Below are positions 21,647-33,452 of a DNA stretch of 64,000 bases, piece after piece; the stretch's first letter is position 1, and the number at the start of each line of letters is the position of its first letter. Source of the DNA: Fragilariopsis cylindrus CCMP1102. Its lineage: Eukaryota; Bacillariophyta; Bacillariophyceae; Bacillariales; Bacillariaceae. The stretch is from the NCBI GenBank assembly GCA_900095095.1, contig FMBT01000410.1, forward strand, positions 1-64,000, in the 5' to 3' direction. A model generated the notes under the pieces. The model was not told the origin of the DNA, searched no databases, and was given only the letters and a program-made list of their open reading frames with translations. The position numbers and the translations under genes were made by a program.

Positions 21647-24600
21647 TCAGTTTGGGGGTACACATGCCTCACAATGCCAAACTATATTCTCCGCTTTATT
21701 TCTACCAAAACCGATACATTTTTGAGCTACATCGTACCAAGACTTACAACTTTCACATTGCAACCAAAATTTCTTAAACCGATCATCATGTAACTCACCA
21801 CAGATACAACCCATACATGGATTTTGATCGCTGCTAAAACTACTATCATCGTTATTATCAAAATCATCGTCATCGTCAGGATCATTATTATTTTTATTTT
21901 CGATTGTTATCAACGATCGATGAGCTTCCCCACGTTCATCAACGTCGCTGCCAATCGCAAATTTCAAATTCTCCCGTCGATGCTCAAAAGCAGCATCTTT
22001 CTTCTTTGAGTGCACACCATTTCTACCATTCTTTACCAATTTGTTTCCATTACTACCGTCCTTCGATTTATTAGACTCTGATAGAATAGTTTGATCTAAT
22101 GTAGTGGCAGATTCCCCAATCGGCATCGTACGCAGTTGTTGTTGTTCAGACCGACGATTATATTTTGACGCGTTGTTCGTCGTGGCAGTCGTCGTGCTAT
22201 CTTCTATCATCAATGATGACGACGACAATTGACATGATGGATCCATACGTGTAGCACCATTGCCAATTTCCTGCCATCCAAGTAATCTATTATCTCGAGA
22301 TACGTTATCCATATGGTCAAACATCTGTTGCTCCATCAATGCAAACTTTTGATCAGCTTCTTCTGTATGCTTGTAGCGAGATACTACCAAGACTAGAGAG
22401 GTTGTACTCAAATCAAGTTCTAATTCAAATCCTGCTTCTGTCATGCCTGTGGACTCATCAGAGAAAGAGAGAGAGGTAAAAATTGATTGATTTTGTTGAG
22501 ATTGTGTTGATACGAAAAAGAAGAATTAAATAAAAAACTTATATAAATCACTTACCCCCAGTTTTCTTTCCATTGATCATGATTATCATATCATAGACAT
22601 TAAGACCACTACAACATGTTTGTTGTTGTTGTTGATCACTCGATGGTATACCAACAAATTTTGCCGCTGATGCAGGTGAATTCATATCAATAGTTTTAAC
22701 GAGACATGCATGATCAAATTCATGTCGTGTAACGTTAAATCCCCAGGGAATATTTCCAAGTGGATCTCTATTGAGACACACAACACTCAGTCCTTCTTGG
22801 GGTGTACAATGTGTATTATTATACATCGAATTTTTTTCAAATGGATTCGTTTTGTACCGCAATGATGGGAAATGTATTTCATAATGACCAATACCACGTT
22901 GTGGTCCAAACAATAGTACATCACCGTCCTGATATCCTTCTTCTCCCCAAGGATTATCATATAAAGGAATCCATTTTGGTTTGCTGACAATAATAGAAGA
23001 ATCATTCTTATTACTATTATTATTCTTTGCAGTCGCCTGTTGATGCAGTCGCTTCTTCCTGTCGAGATGATATCGCTGTATCTTCACGTTGTTGTTGTTT
23101 GTTTGAAGTGGGGTTTTTTTTCTTGTTGGACCTGGATAATTTCGTGGGCGGCGCAGTTTTTCTACTAGGAACAGTTGCTCCCGCTGCTGCTGCTTGATGA
23201 CCACGTCGAGTATTCTTTCCTTTTTTCGATTGCGGACGTTGTTGTAGACTGACTCGTCATTATCGTCGTCATCCACTTCAGATTCAAATTCACATTCAGA
23301 TTCACCATCTTCGCCATTATCATTATCACTCTCATTGTTTCGTCGTCGTGACGACGATAGTGTGACGGAATTACTTGTTGTACGCTTCCGTTTATTATTC
23401 GAAGTCGACGATGAATTTTTTTCGCTACTGCTGCTGCTGCTGTTTGGGATGGCCGTTTTTGGTTACCTCGGGGTCGATGTCGATGTCGTGTCGTGGCAGC
23501 AGCAGCAGCAGCAGTAGTTGTTGCTTTGTTCTTTTTTGTGGATTCATTTTGCAATGATATTGATGTGCACCAACCCCATTGGTTTAAACAATTTTCCACA
23601 ATGCATACATGGTACTTGTACTTTTGGAATTGTGACAGTAGTAGTAGTACGTGTACTTGTATTCGGTGTGACATCCTTTGCCGTCGTCATCTTTCTCTTA
23701 TTAGTAGTGATTGTTGGTGTTTTCATCGTCGCCGTCGTCCGTCGTCAACGTTGTTGGTGTTTTTCGTGCCTTATTTGTCGTTGCGCTTGTTCTTGATGTA
23801 GTAGTTCGATTCCTATTATTACTATATTATTATTACGTCGTTTTCGTAATATACGAACAGGACGATAATTACTGTTATTATTGGTACCACCACCACCACC
23901 ACCACCACTGTCATTGGAGCGTGTCCATTCTTGGATTTCATGAAATGATGCTAATTTTAATGGACCATGATTGAAATATTTTTCTATAGCAATCTTATTG
24001 TAATAGGGATGACATGATTTTGTGATTCATCATATAGGTCATCGTGATCATCATCAAAGTTGTAGTTGTTGTTGATAATGTTGTCATTGGTTGTAAGAAC
24101 CAATCATTTTCTTGTAATCCATGTTGATATCCCCAACCATTCTTCTTTACTTTTGTGACAATACAATGTGATTTTTTCTGCTCTGACGGGCGCTGCTTCA
24201 TTACTTTGTGGGTGGGTTGTTATAAAAAGAGGAAAAATATCACGAACAATTTTTACACCCAACTCTTGATCCACAGATGATGATAATGATGATGATGAGT
24301 AGTAGTAGTACTACGTATAGGGATGATCTCCCATTCTGTCTCAAAACCATCCGGAAGATTAAAATTTGGAACTGCAACATAGCTACATAGCAGCAGCAGC
24401 AGCAGCAGTAGACGTACTAGTTGTAGTAGCAAACAACAGATAATGCAGAAGACGACTTTTTCGACTTTGACGAGACAATCTTGTTATTGCTGCTACTCTT
24501 GTTGTTATCATCATCATCATCTCATCATTGTCGTCGTCGTCATCGCCGCTTCTAATACTTGTACGATAACAATTATTATTACTACTACGATAATTATTAT

Positions 24601-25110
24601 AATTATAATCGTATCCGTATAAATCATCCATATTTTGTGACAATGAATTGAGAGTTTTCGTGGTTGGTGATTCTTCTGGTAATTTTGGAGATTATTTTGT
24701 CTGTTGATGCTGATGCTGTGCTGATGCTGATGCTGCTGATGGTAGTGGGGATTTCGGTGATATTTTTTCGTTGGCCGCAAATTTCCCTGTTGCTTTTGTG
24801 GTTTGTTCTGATCTTTCTTCGAATAGCACATCATTATTCCTCGTCCGGAACTAATGTTTCATCGTCATCGTCATCGTCTTTATCGTCATCGTATCGTCAT
24901 TCGTCATTATCGTCATTATCACTATCTTCTAACAAATTTACAGAATGTTTGTCATTGTCATTGTCATTTTTCCATCAACCATTTATTGTTCCGACGATTA
25001 TTATTATTATTCGCACTACTATTACTACCTGCATCGTCCAATAAGACGAATAATTCTTTTGTTTCATCATGTGCGTTATACTGTTATGCTACTGCTATGG
25101 CAGAAATTGA
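21647..25110 (-). CDS. PDZ-like and PHD-finger protein; frames repeatedly interrupted
   Basis: The C-terminal part is firm: exon 23276-22556 continues into 22446-21647 across a 109-nt GTAAGT...CAG intron, giving a PDZ-like domain (NIPWGFNVTRHEFDHACLVK, LNVYDMIIMING, GFELELDLS, LVLVVSRY). It ends in a PHD finger with the order CMGCICG...LQCESCKSWYDVAQKC...HCEAC. The region 23300-25100 on the same strand has coding-like pieces in several frames. These are a second PDZ-like block (CIVTKVKKNGWGYQHGLQEN, 24100-24170), a zinc-finger-like CMHCGKLFKPMGL...HQYHC that shifts frame once, NLPDGFETEWEIIP, and acidic runs. I read them as one gene with many indels. PHD fingers usually read histone tails; pairing with PDZ domains is unusual. 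The start is uncertain, near 25050-25110. Confidence 0.6.
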
Positions 25111-25587
25111 GATGTCTATGATCTTCCGGATGGATTGGATTCCGTTCGTTCCAGCAATGTGACGGTTCAGCAATGCAATGCAAGCAATCAGCAACTTGGA
25201 TATTGATATAGTAATAAAACTTTCTTCGGCCTTGGCAGAATTTCAGAATAGCTAGATTTTGAAGTAATATTATTATCGGCGCTCTTTAATAAAAAACTAC
25301 TGCCGACAAATTGGGGGTACGGTGGATATATGGCGGGGAGAAAAGATATTTCTTCCCCTTTTACAAAATCACGCCGCCCTATTTTCTGATTTTCGCGCAT
25401 GAAAATAAAAATAATTTACCTCACAAATTAAGTAGAACCAAAATTCCCCGAATTATAGGACATCGCTCACAAACATTCTTTATTACATCTCTGACACATC
25501 ACAACACAAAGAAAGAAAGCAAAGAAAGAAAGAAAGGAAGCACACCTTCATATACGCCACGACATTGCTCCAAGAGTAACAAAGGTG
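25111..25587. other. Intergenic, upstream of tRNA-Lys
   Basis: No gene seen. Low-complexity AAAGAAAG repeats occur at about 25508-25540. Confidence 0.4.
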
Positions 25588-25660
25588 ACCCGGTTAGCTC
25601 AGTTGGAAGAGCGCTCGACTTTTAATCGTGTGGTCATGGGTTCAATCCCCATATCGGGTG
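25588..25660 (+). tRNA. tRNA-Lys (UUU), second copy
   Basis: Same 73-nt sequence as the minus-strand copy at 18789-18861, including the T28-T42 mismatch. The 5' flank is unrelated beyond a few bases. Internal A box TAGCTCAGTTGG and B box GGTTCAATCCC are intact. Confidence 0.95.
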
Positions 25661-27022
25661 TATTTGTTTCATTCTTTTGATATTCCATTCATTTACCTCA
25701 AGGATGACATCATTCATTCCATGGTTTTGCTCAACAGTAGTATCTTAATAGGGGGTTAAACACTGAACGATCGCATATAACACGCTAGTATGGATATGGA
25801 ACTGTACCACTCTATTGCGTTGCCTCCATCGATGCTTCTATTGAAAGATTCAGATCGGTATTCGATGCGGGGATTCGTTATTTTCCAAACAAGGAAGGAA
25901 TTAATATGCTGTTCGAGAAAAGTAATAATTATGTCAACAGCACCCTTCCAACATGCTTGTGAAAAATACGGTAAAATGACGAAGAGATGAATACAATAGA
26001 AGAAGCTCTTATTCATTCTTCTTCTTCTGGTAGTATTACGCCACTACTAAACATTGTGATGGCATTGACAATGGCAGCTATTGACGAAAATATTCATTTA
26101 GATTGTGTATAGTATTTCCTGTTACGGATAGAACGCCGGTAGCGGTAGTGGTAGTGGTGATAGATAGTTCTGCTAATAAAGCCAGACAGTTCTGCTAATA
26201 AAGCCAGTCGTCATGATTCAAAAATGCGAAAACGAAAGAGAGGAACATAAAAAAAAGAAAACGATTAAATTTCGAAAATAACGATGACTGATGGAAAAAG
26301 TATCTAAACGTGTATTCATAGCTTGTCCGGTAGTATTCTAACGTAAGTGTACTCGACTTGGTTTTTTTCCTATTCTTCGATTCGAAGTGCTACGACTGTA
26401 TCGATCAGCTGTTATATACAAATCGTAGCAACAATAGATTCAAGATGTTGCACACACTGCAATCAAACTTCTGTTCAATAGCTACGACTAGTAGGACTGC
26501 CGTACATACATATTTTTGTTGATAATGGTACTTTTGTTCTTTAAATTTAGTTTCGTTTTATATTTCATTGATAATTCTGCTACCAAGAAAGTTTGATTCG
26601 AAGATATGATATAGACTGGAATTGAAAGTATGGAAGTCGATGTCGAGGATGGTGCATACCAGCATCCTAGCCCTTTTGTATGAAAACGAGCCCAATTTCC
26701 CGACCGACCGGAACTATTTGTATTGCTGTGTAGGTAAATGCACGGCTGTTGCCATGCTATCTGCAATAACTCAATTGGTTCAAACGCAAAAGTTGTTACT
26801 GTCATTCATTTTTCTTCGCCTGTATGATCATTACAACACAACAAACAAACTTTTGATGTACCGACGCACCCGTCCGTTTCTTATGAATGACGAGTTTGTT
26901 TGTTTGTTTGTAATGAACATATAGACTGAATGGAATCCTTAGTGAACTAACCACTAATAATATACCAACTAGTAATCAGCGTCCATCCATTGATCCTGAG
27001 CTCTTGGTCTCAATCGATAAGT
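25661..27022. other. Intergenic, 1.36 kb, no gene recognised
   Basis: Short open frames on both strands lack any conserved motif. A 20-bp unit AGTTCTGCTAATAAAGCCAG occurs twice in tandem at about 26165-26208. Confidence 0.5.
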
Positions 27023-27640
27023 CTATCTTTCTATTCCGTCTCTAGCTAGAACACCCTGTTCCTTGTAATAATGTTTGATGGATTTCATCTCCGTAACAAC
27101 ATCTCCAATAGCAATAAGTTCCTCCGGTGCATCCCGTCCCGTCACTACGACTTCTATCTTTGGATTACGTTCACGTATAACACGAACAACATCGGCTATC
27201 TCTAATAACTTGTAACGCAGAGCAATAGTCAATTCGTCCAGAATAACCATGTCGTAGCCACCAGATCCTGATAATGCTAATATTCGTTCACAGTCCGCTA
27301 ATCCATCTATCGCCATATTCTTGTCGTCCGTAGTGGGGTCATTCTTATAGATGAAACATCCATTTCCGTATTGTTTGATACAAAGTTGTCCCTCCATGAG
27401 AGACTCCAATTTGGTTTCATGATACTTCATACTCTTAACAAACTGACCAATAAATACCTTTTTATCTGCCATAAGAGCCCGAACGGCTAGACCGAATGCC
27501 GCAGTTGTTTTTCCTTTCCCATTCCCTGTATAAATATGGACATAACCCTTTTCTTCTTCTTCTTCTTCTTCCTCTTTCTTGATGATAGTAGTTGCATCCA
27601 TTTTTTTAGGTTGATTGAAGTGATAACATCTCAGTAACAA
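27023..27640 (-). CDS. Corrinoid (cob(I)alamin) adenosyltransferase, BtuR/CobO type
   Basis: An intact frame. It transfers the adenosyl group of ATP to cob(I)alamin or a precursor, making coenzyme B12. The P-loop YTGNGKGKTTAAFGLAVRA, VFIGQFVKSMKYHE, a YDMVILDELTIAL Walker-B-like block, VVVTGRDAPEELI, and the family C-terminus EMKSIKHYYKEQGVLARDGI are all in order. The domain, about 170 residues, is full length. The start may be ATG 27640 or the second Met (MDATTI) at about 27601, followed by a Lys/Glu run. No clear targeting peptide is seen. Eukaryotes usually use the unrelated PduO-type (MMAB), so a bacterial BtuR/CobO type is noteworthy. Confidence 0.9.
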   Translation of the reverse strand: MLLRCYHFNQPKKMDATTIIKKEEEEEEEEKGYVHIYTGNGKGKTTAAFGLAVRALMADKKVFIGQFVKSMKYHETKLESLMEGQLCIKQYGNGCFIYKNDPTTDDKNMAIDGLADCERILALSGSGGYDMVILDELTIALRYKLLEIADVVRVIRERNPKIEVVVTGRDAPEELIAIGDVVTEMKSIKHYYKEQGVLARDGIER

Positions 27641-28576
27641 GCAACAACAATCTAATTACGATAGCAAAAATAGATTTTATTTTAAAAAATACAGAACGCT
27701 GAAGAACGTGACACGAAAGCCGCAGAGTGAGCGAAGATGAATGAAGCCGATGACGAGAAGATTTTCACAAATATAACGGGGGACAATAACTTTACCCTTT
27801 ATCCCCGAATTAGAGATTTCAAGCAGAGCCATTAAAAAATAGCAAAAAAAGAAGAACTTTTGTTCTTTTTTTTTGCATTTTTAAACTAGAATTCGAAAAT
27901 ATCATTTCAGGCGTTTATTTAGTGTACTAATATTCAATTTCAAAAGAACAAAAAAAGAACAGACTTCTTCATCCTACTTATGACACTATTCATTTTAATT
28001 ATACACAATAGCTCTATCTAATTCTCTAATCGCAACGTGTATGAGCGAATAATAATAATAAATACGGTAAATTTAAAATACCGTATATATCATAATATCC
28101 ATTCTCTACTTAGTCTACTAATACATCCTTCGCGCTATAGTTAGTAATCGTTAAAGCGAAGGCACGTGCTATTAGTCATAAATGTAGTGTAAAATTCTCT
28201 CCTGTAGGTTAAATAATTGTCGAGGTGCGTGACTATTTCACTAATATATATAGAGAATCTAATCGTCTACTGTCCGTATACGAGTAGAAGTTGAATGGTA
28301 CAAGTCAAGTTGATAGTATTGAACAAATAGATTCTTTAACACTCCGCCGAAAATTTTATCGGAATTAGGAGAGTTCAATTGAAGTTAAACATTACGCTAA
28401 GTAGCTCTTGCGTGTTTTTGCTCTAATCGTGGACCATTGCACCAAAACATACTACTTCCTCCTGTAGTACCACTAAATTCTTCTTTGTTTCTTAGGAAGT
28501 AATCAATAATTCAATTCAATTCAGTTCGCTATCATCACATCATAAGCACCTTTATCTTTTTTTGTACTAATCAATC
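27641..28576. other. Divergent promoter region with A/T hairpin
   Basis: Lies between the minus-strand adenosyltransferase and the plus-strand low-complexity gene. An inverted repeat at about 27834-27884 pairs AAAAAATAGCAAAAAAAGAA with a TTCTTTTTTTTGCATTTTT arm around ACTTTTG. No gene seen. Confidence 0.5.
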
Positions 28577-30331
28577 ATGGTAGATCAACAATTGCCACTG
28601 AAAGTACGCTTCGCCGATGAGAAGCAAGATGATAAGAATGAAGCTTCCAATGGCGCTTCCTTCTTCTTCATGGGTGGAGGTGATAATAAAGAAGAAGAAG
28701 AAGAAGAAGACGTAGACGCGATGATGACAATAGCAACAAGAACAGCAATAAACGACGACGATGACGATGATATGAAGAAAGTCTTTCCTAAGAAGCTACA
28801 AAAGGAACTGAAACACGATCAAGATTCATCAACAACAAAATTGAACGCATCTCACACATCTCTTACGTTAGAGGACGTATTTACGGTTGGGCTTTCTGCT
28901 ACTACCCTTGATAATAATAATAGTAGCAGTAGCTGTAATTATAACAGTAAAAGAAACACGTCAGCAGCATCGCAGGATTCATTTGCGTTGTCTTATTCTA
29001 CTACATGCTCATACAGCGCCATAAAAATAATGGATACCGTTGAGGTATTTGACATTGAATGTGATTACACTCCTGATGAAATATCAAATATATGGTTTAC
29101 ACAGGATGAATATAAAGGTTTTTCAAAACATTGTGATAATGAAGCACAACGAGTTGAATATTGTACCAAACAACGAAAAATCAAAAGAAAGATCCATGAT
29201 CGAAAACGTCTTCATAGACAAGCTAAACGTAATCAAAAGAAAATTCAAAAACAAAAGGAACAAGAAGATGAGGAAGATGGTGATAGCATAATTGAAAACA
29301 GCAATGATGATACAAATACAAATAACGAAGAGGACAATAGTGACGAAGACGATGACGATGATGATGATTACGACGACTATGATGATGATGATTATGAGGA
29401 TGATGATACACCACTTGGATTGGAGGCATGGACTATTGATGGGTATAAAACAAGACAACGAAATCAAAAGAATGCAATTGATAGTGTTTTAGATGAACAA
29501 TTTTCATCATGGGATCGTGGTATGTTAAGCCAACCAAGTGTTATTTCTGTATTATATTTTTCAGCAAGTAAGGCATCCAAAAAGTTTTCTCATATGAAAG
29601 CAACCAAATTAGCAACTCATGTGAAAAAATATTTACTTGAATCAACACTGAAGGAATATGCTGATGCAGTACAAGCGTTAAGTATATTACAAAAATCATT
29701 ACATTCGATTAAGAATGGCAGTCACAGCACCAACATTGACAGCAGCAACATTGACGGTAATAGTAGTCACAGCAATAATCACAGCAGTAGATGGGGTGCT
29801 GGTGACGTAAGAAAACGAAGGGCATCCACTGGTTGTATCATTAAAAAAGCTATATCTATTGCGGAGTTATCAGCATTAGCAGTACAGAATGATAAGAGCT
29901 GCAATTTTGATGATGAGTATGACGACGATGATGATAATGATAATGCTGATGATACTAATATGCGTGATGCTACTGCTGATGGAGATAACAACAACAACAA
30001 TTGTGATGATTCATGTAATAGTATTTCCAGCTTTGCAGGTCATTTATTACATGCAAAACCAACAGCATTCCGACAGCTTCCTCCTACTAAAGTTATTGGT
30101 GATAATACCAGTAGTAAGGACATTATTGATCTCTCACCACCGAAGGTTGAGAGATGTCTATCACCGTCGTCTCCTACTACTGTTATAGGTGATGATACCA
30201 GTAGTAAGGGCATTATCGGTCTCTTACCACCGAAGGTTAAGAGATTACTATCACCGTCGTCATCGTCATCGTCATCAACGTTGGTGGTAAGAAACAAGAA
30301 ATCTAAGGATCCGAATCGAAACTCATCATCA

Positions 30332-30364
<33 letters not shown>

Positions 30365-31099
30365 TCAGCTGGATCTACGGCAGGAAAAACTCCTCAATCC
30401 AGACCTAAAAAGAAGATTAGTGTTAGCAAGTCGGCTAGTAAGAAACCAGGATCTACTATGACTAAAGATAAAGATAAACATACGATAGAGAACGATTTTG
30501 CTAATGAACGATCTCCAAAACCCAAAAGGATTAAAAAACACGACTGCATACCGACTCCACCATTATCAGACAAGAAACTCACTGCCAAGTCCTTGTCGGG
30601 ACGACGAAAGCCAGAGAGCATACGACTGCTAGTAGAGGTTGATAACACTAGTCAGCACGATGACGATATAATAAAGAAACAAAAGAAGAAGAAGAAGAAG
30701 AAAGAGAAGAAATTGGCAGCAGCTCAAAAGGTTCAACAGCCACCATCAAGTCCAAAATCTCCTACTACTCCTACAACAACTACTACTACCCCCACGTCTA
30801 AACAAAAGAACAAGGTAAAGTTGGTAAAGTTTATTCCAAAGTTTTCCCTTAATTTTGATTCTGCGAGTGTGGGTTCTTCTTCTGGCTCGAAGACGAGTAA
30901 ATGCAAGAGCGCCACCGACACTCCCAAGAAATCTAAAAAGAGTAAACAACTAAAGAAAACCTCTTCTGAAAGGGGACTAGTATCCAAACTTCGTCTACCA
31001 CTTAGTGGTTCCTTACATTCCCGTCTACCACTTAGTGGTACACGAGAAGACTTTCAAGCGCAACCACCGACGCGAAAAAAATCATTTATAACCACATAA
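28577..31099 (+). CDS. Conserved stramenopile-type low-complexity protein, 840 aa
   Basis: An intact frame from ATG 28577 (MVDQQLPLKVRFADEKQ). The ordered core has DYTPDEISNIWFTQDEYKGF, then TPLGLEAWTIDGYKTRQRNQ and SVLDEQFSSWDRG. This matches the W(Y/F)T..(D/E)(Y/F) plus GLE...R..N...VL.EQ pattern that recurs in many uncharacterised diatom proteins. The core is interrupted by an Asp/Glu/Tyr run. The C-terminal half is disordered: Ser runs, Lys-rich basic stretches, a 30-odd-residue internal duplication (VIGDNTSSKDIIDL... and VIGDDTSSKGIIGL..., 30090-30250) and a short repeat RLPLSG. The basic tail suggests a nuclear place, which is inference. The function is unknown. Confidence 0.8.
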
Positions 31100-31485
31100 A
31101 GAAATAATAGTAGAACAGATTCATAAATATAATATACATGGACACATATTGCAGGAACACTTCCTTATTCTAATTGATCAGCAAAACGAATTTTCTCAGT
31201 ATATTATTATTAATGTATTGGTATGTAGCGACCTCTTAGTCAGTACTGCAGTCGAAATGGTAGGAGTAGATAACAAGCAATTATCACGGAAGTCGAGATC
31301 CCACGATCTCATCTTCGTTCAGTAAAACAAGCCAATTGGTTTCCAAGCTTCGGCGGAATACATTATACTGGATGCACGCTTGTGCAGTCTACTGTCAGAC
31401 TCGACTCGAGATAAACGTTTTAACTTTTCTTCCTCTATATCTCTTCTTTTTCGAAACTTCTTAGCCGCACTGTTATACTATACTC
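31100..31485. other. Convergent intergenic region
   Basis: No gene recognised; it contains 3' flanks of two converging genes. Confidence 0.4.
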
Positions 31486-33071
31486 TTACTCTTCTTCTAC
31501 CAGAGGCCGTGTCGTGGGACATGGATCTTGGACAATGTTTGGAATGGATCCGCATGTAAAAGCAGCTGTAGATAATAAACCTGATCGTCGTCGTGTTCGA
31601 CCGGCAAACTTGTCAAAAGTTGGAGCTGAAACCTCTTCGTTGCATGCCAAACAATCATTCAAAGCACAATCTGGTGCCGGTCCATTACTAGGCTCAGAAT
31701 TTGTTCTGTTTGTACCAGAATCTGAGAAGAATCGTTCCCTAAGTGTAACAGGTAAATCATACCATTTATTGGAGTCCGACGATGAAGTTCCCTCCGTGGC
31801 GTTTGTTGTAACATCAATATTATCACCGCTGCGTGTGGTGCTGCTAAATCCATCTCCACCGAATATGGGTAAGGTCGGATCAAGGACGCATGCACCGAAA
31901 CAATTTGATGCAGTATTCCATGCGGTATCCGAAAAAATCATTGCACAATCATTTGTCATACCCAGTCCACGATAACATGCTAGTCCATTTTCGAAGGATT
32001 TTACCGCCTGTCTTCGACAAAAGCTTCCAGGACTTGTAACACCAACGAAATCAACATTCGAGTACCTGAGATAGATAGATAGATAGATAGATTATGCATG
32101 TAAAGTCAGACTTCTGGAAAGATTGGAAGGAAAAAACATACGTACCGGATCATTGGGAGAACAATAACAACAACAATAGCAATAGCAACAACAGCAGCAA
32201 GGTAAAGAAGAACTTACGCTGCCAAATCTTGGAGAGTACTACAAACTCCACAGTGACCTATATGAGTGACGAATCCACCAGCCGTTTCAGCATCGGATCG
32301 AGATGGATATGTTTTTATGCGATAATATGCGCCACTTTCGCAGGAACCTGTGCTACTATCACTCGTTGATATTTCAGGGGTAGCGATATTTTCGGTACTA
32401 CTATCATTATTTGGTACTACTTCAATTTCAGATTGTTGCTGTTGCAGCATTCGTCGTTCTTGTGGCTTTTGCTCATAATGAACAGCACAAACTGCACTTT
32501 CACCAAGTTTCATCCATTGTGTGTCAGGATCAAGAGGTGGTTCCGTATCACAAACGACTTCTCCATCTGTATCATCGCTATCGTCGTCGTACGGGTTGCA
32601 ATTTAATACATATGGATTAAGAATTGTTTGTGATTTCCATACATTCAAATGTGATACCTCCGGATAACTTGCTGTGACGGCGGCGGTGTTATCTTCTACT
32701 GCTGCTGCTGCTGATGGACACGTAAATGATGTGGTATTATCAGGAATACAATAACATCCACCACAATCAGCTAAAGACTCATCAACGTCGGTAGCAAAGT
32801 AAATAAAGTACCAGACCAATGTTCCAGCAATAACGATAAAGCCAAGACAGTTAAAAAGAATACAAAACTTTTTTTCCACAACTAATTTTATTGTTATTAG
32901 AAAAGCGGCCCATTTTGTTGTTATTGTTGTCGTTGTCGTTGTTGTTGTTGTTGTAGTTCTTTTAAGTTTTGACGTTTTGAGCAGATCAGATCGGATTTTG
33001 AGCGTATCGATTTTTTTATATTGAGTCAATCTTCTATTCTGATTGATTCGTTGTTTGTCATGGGAATGCAC
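31486..33071 (-). CDS. Single-pass membrane protein with large Cys-rich lumenal domain, two exons
   Basis: Exons 33071-32218 and 32065-31486 are joined by a GTAAGT...CAG intron of 152 nt that contains a (GATA)n run. The product has a Thr-rich cytosolic N-terminus, one strong hydrophobic segment (LFNCLGFIVIAGTLVWYFIY), and then an outer domain with many Cys: CGGCYC, CDTEPPLD, SCESGAYYRIKTYPSRSDAE, HCGVCSTLQDLAA, and after the junction FCRRQAVKSFENGLACYRGL, MTNDCAMIFSDTAWNTASNC. The reading frame across the splice is continuous (DLAAYSNVDFVGV). It is type II by topology. I do not recognise the family by name; similar Cys-patterned membrane proteins occur in diatoms. Confidence 0.75.
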
Positions 33072-33452
33072 TGTTCCGAGTTGTGATGCTACTAGGCTAT
33101 TGTTACTCTTGCTACTACGAATGTTGTAGTATGAATATGAATTATAATGAAAAAAAATCGCGTTCTTGATGTTTTTGCTCTATTATCCATCTAGTCTTTC
33201 ATCTTAGTCGTGACGGTTATTTTACGAATTGTCGTTGTCTTTCAATCCCGCCTCACATATAAGCCCACGAGCGCACCGACTTTGACGGGTGAAGACAGAC
33301 GAGATACGTAAGGCCTCACATCTTTTACAATCAATAAAAACAATAATTTATTACGACTAAGTTAGGTTCAGCTACCTTCGCTCATCACAGATTAAAGATA
33401 GATCACAACATCAACATTAACAACAAAAAACAATCAAGTCCACGATGGCGGG
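33072..33452. promoter_or_regulatory. Divergent promoter region
   Basis: Between head-to-head genes. A minimal upstream open frame (ATG GCG GGA TGA at 33444) overlaps the methyltransferase ATG at 33453, which could reduce its translation. Confidence 0.4.

Noticed and set aside
25756-26016. Open frames on both strands (about 86 and 66 codons)
   Set aside because: No recognisable domain, overlap each other, no splice or family support.
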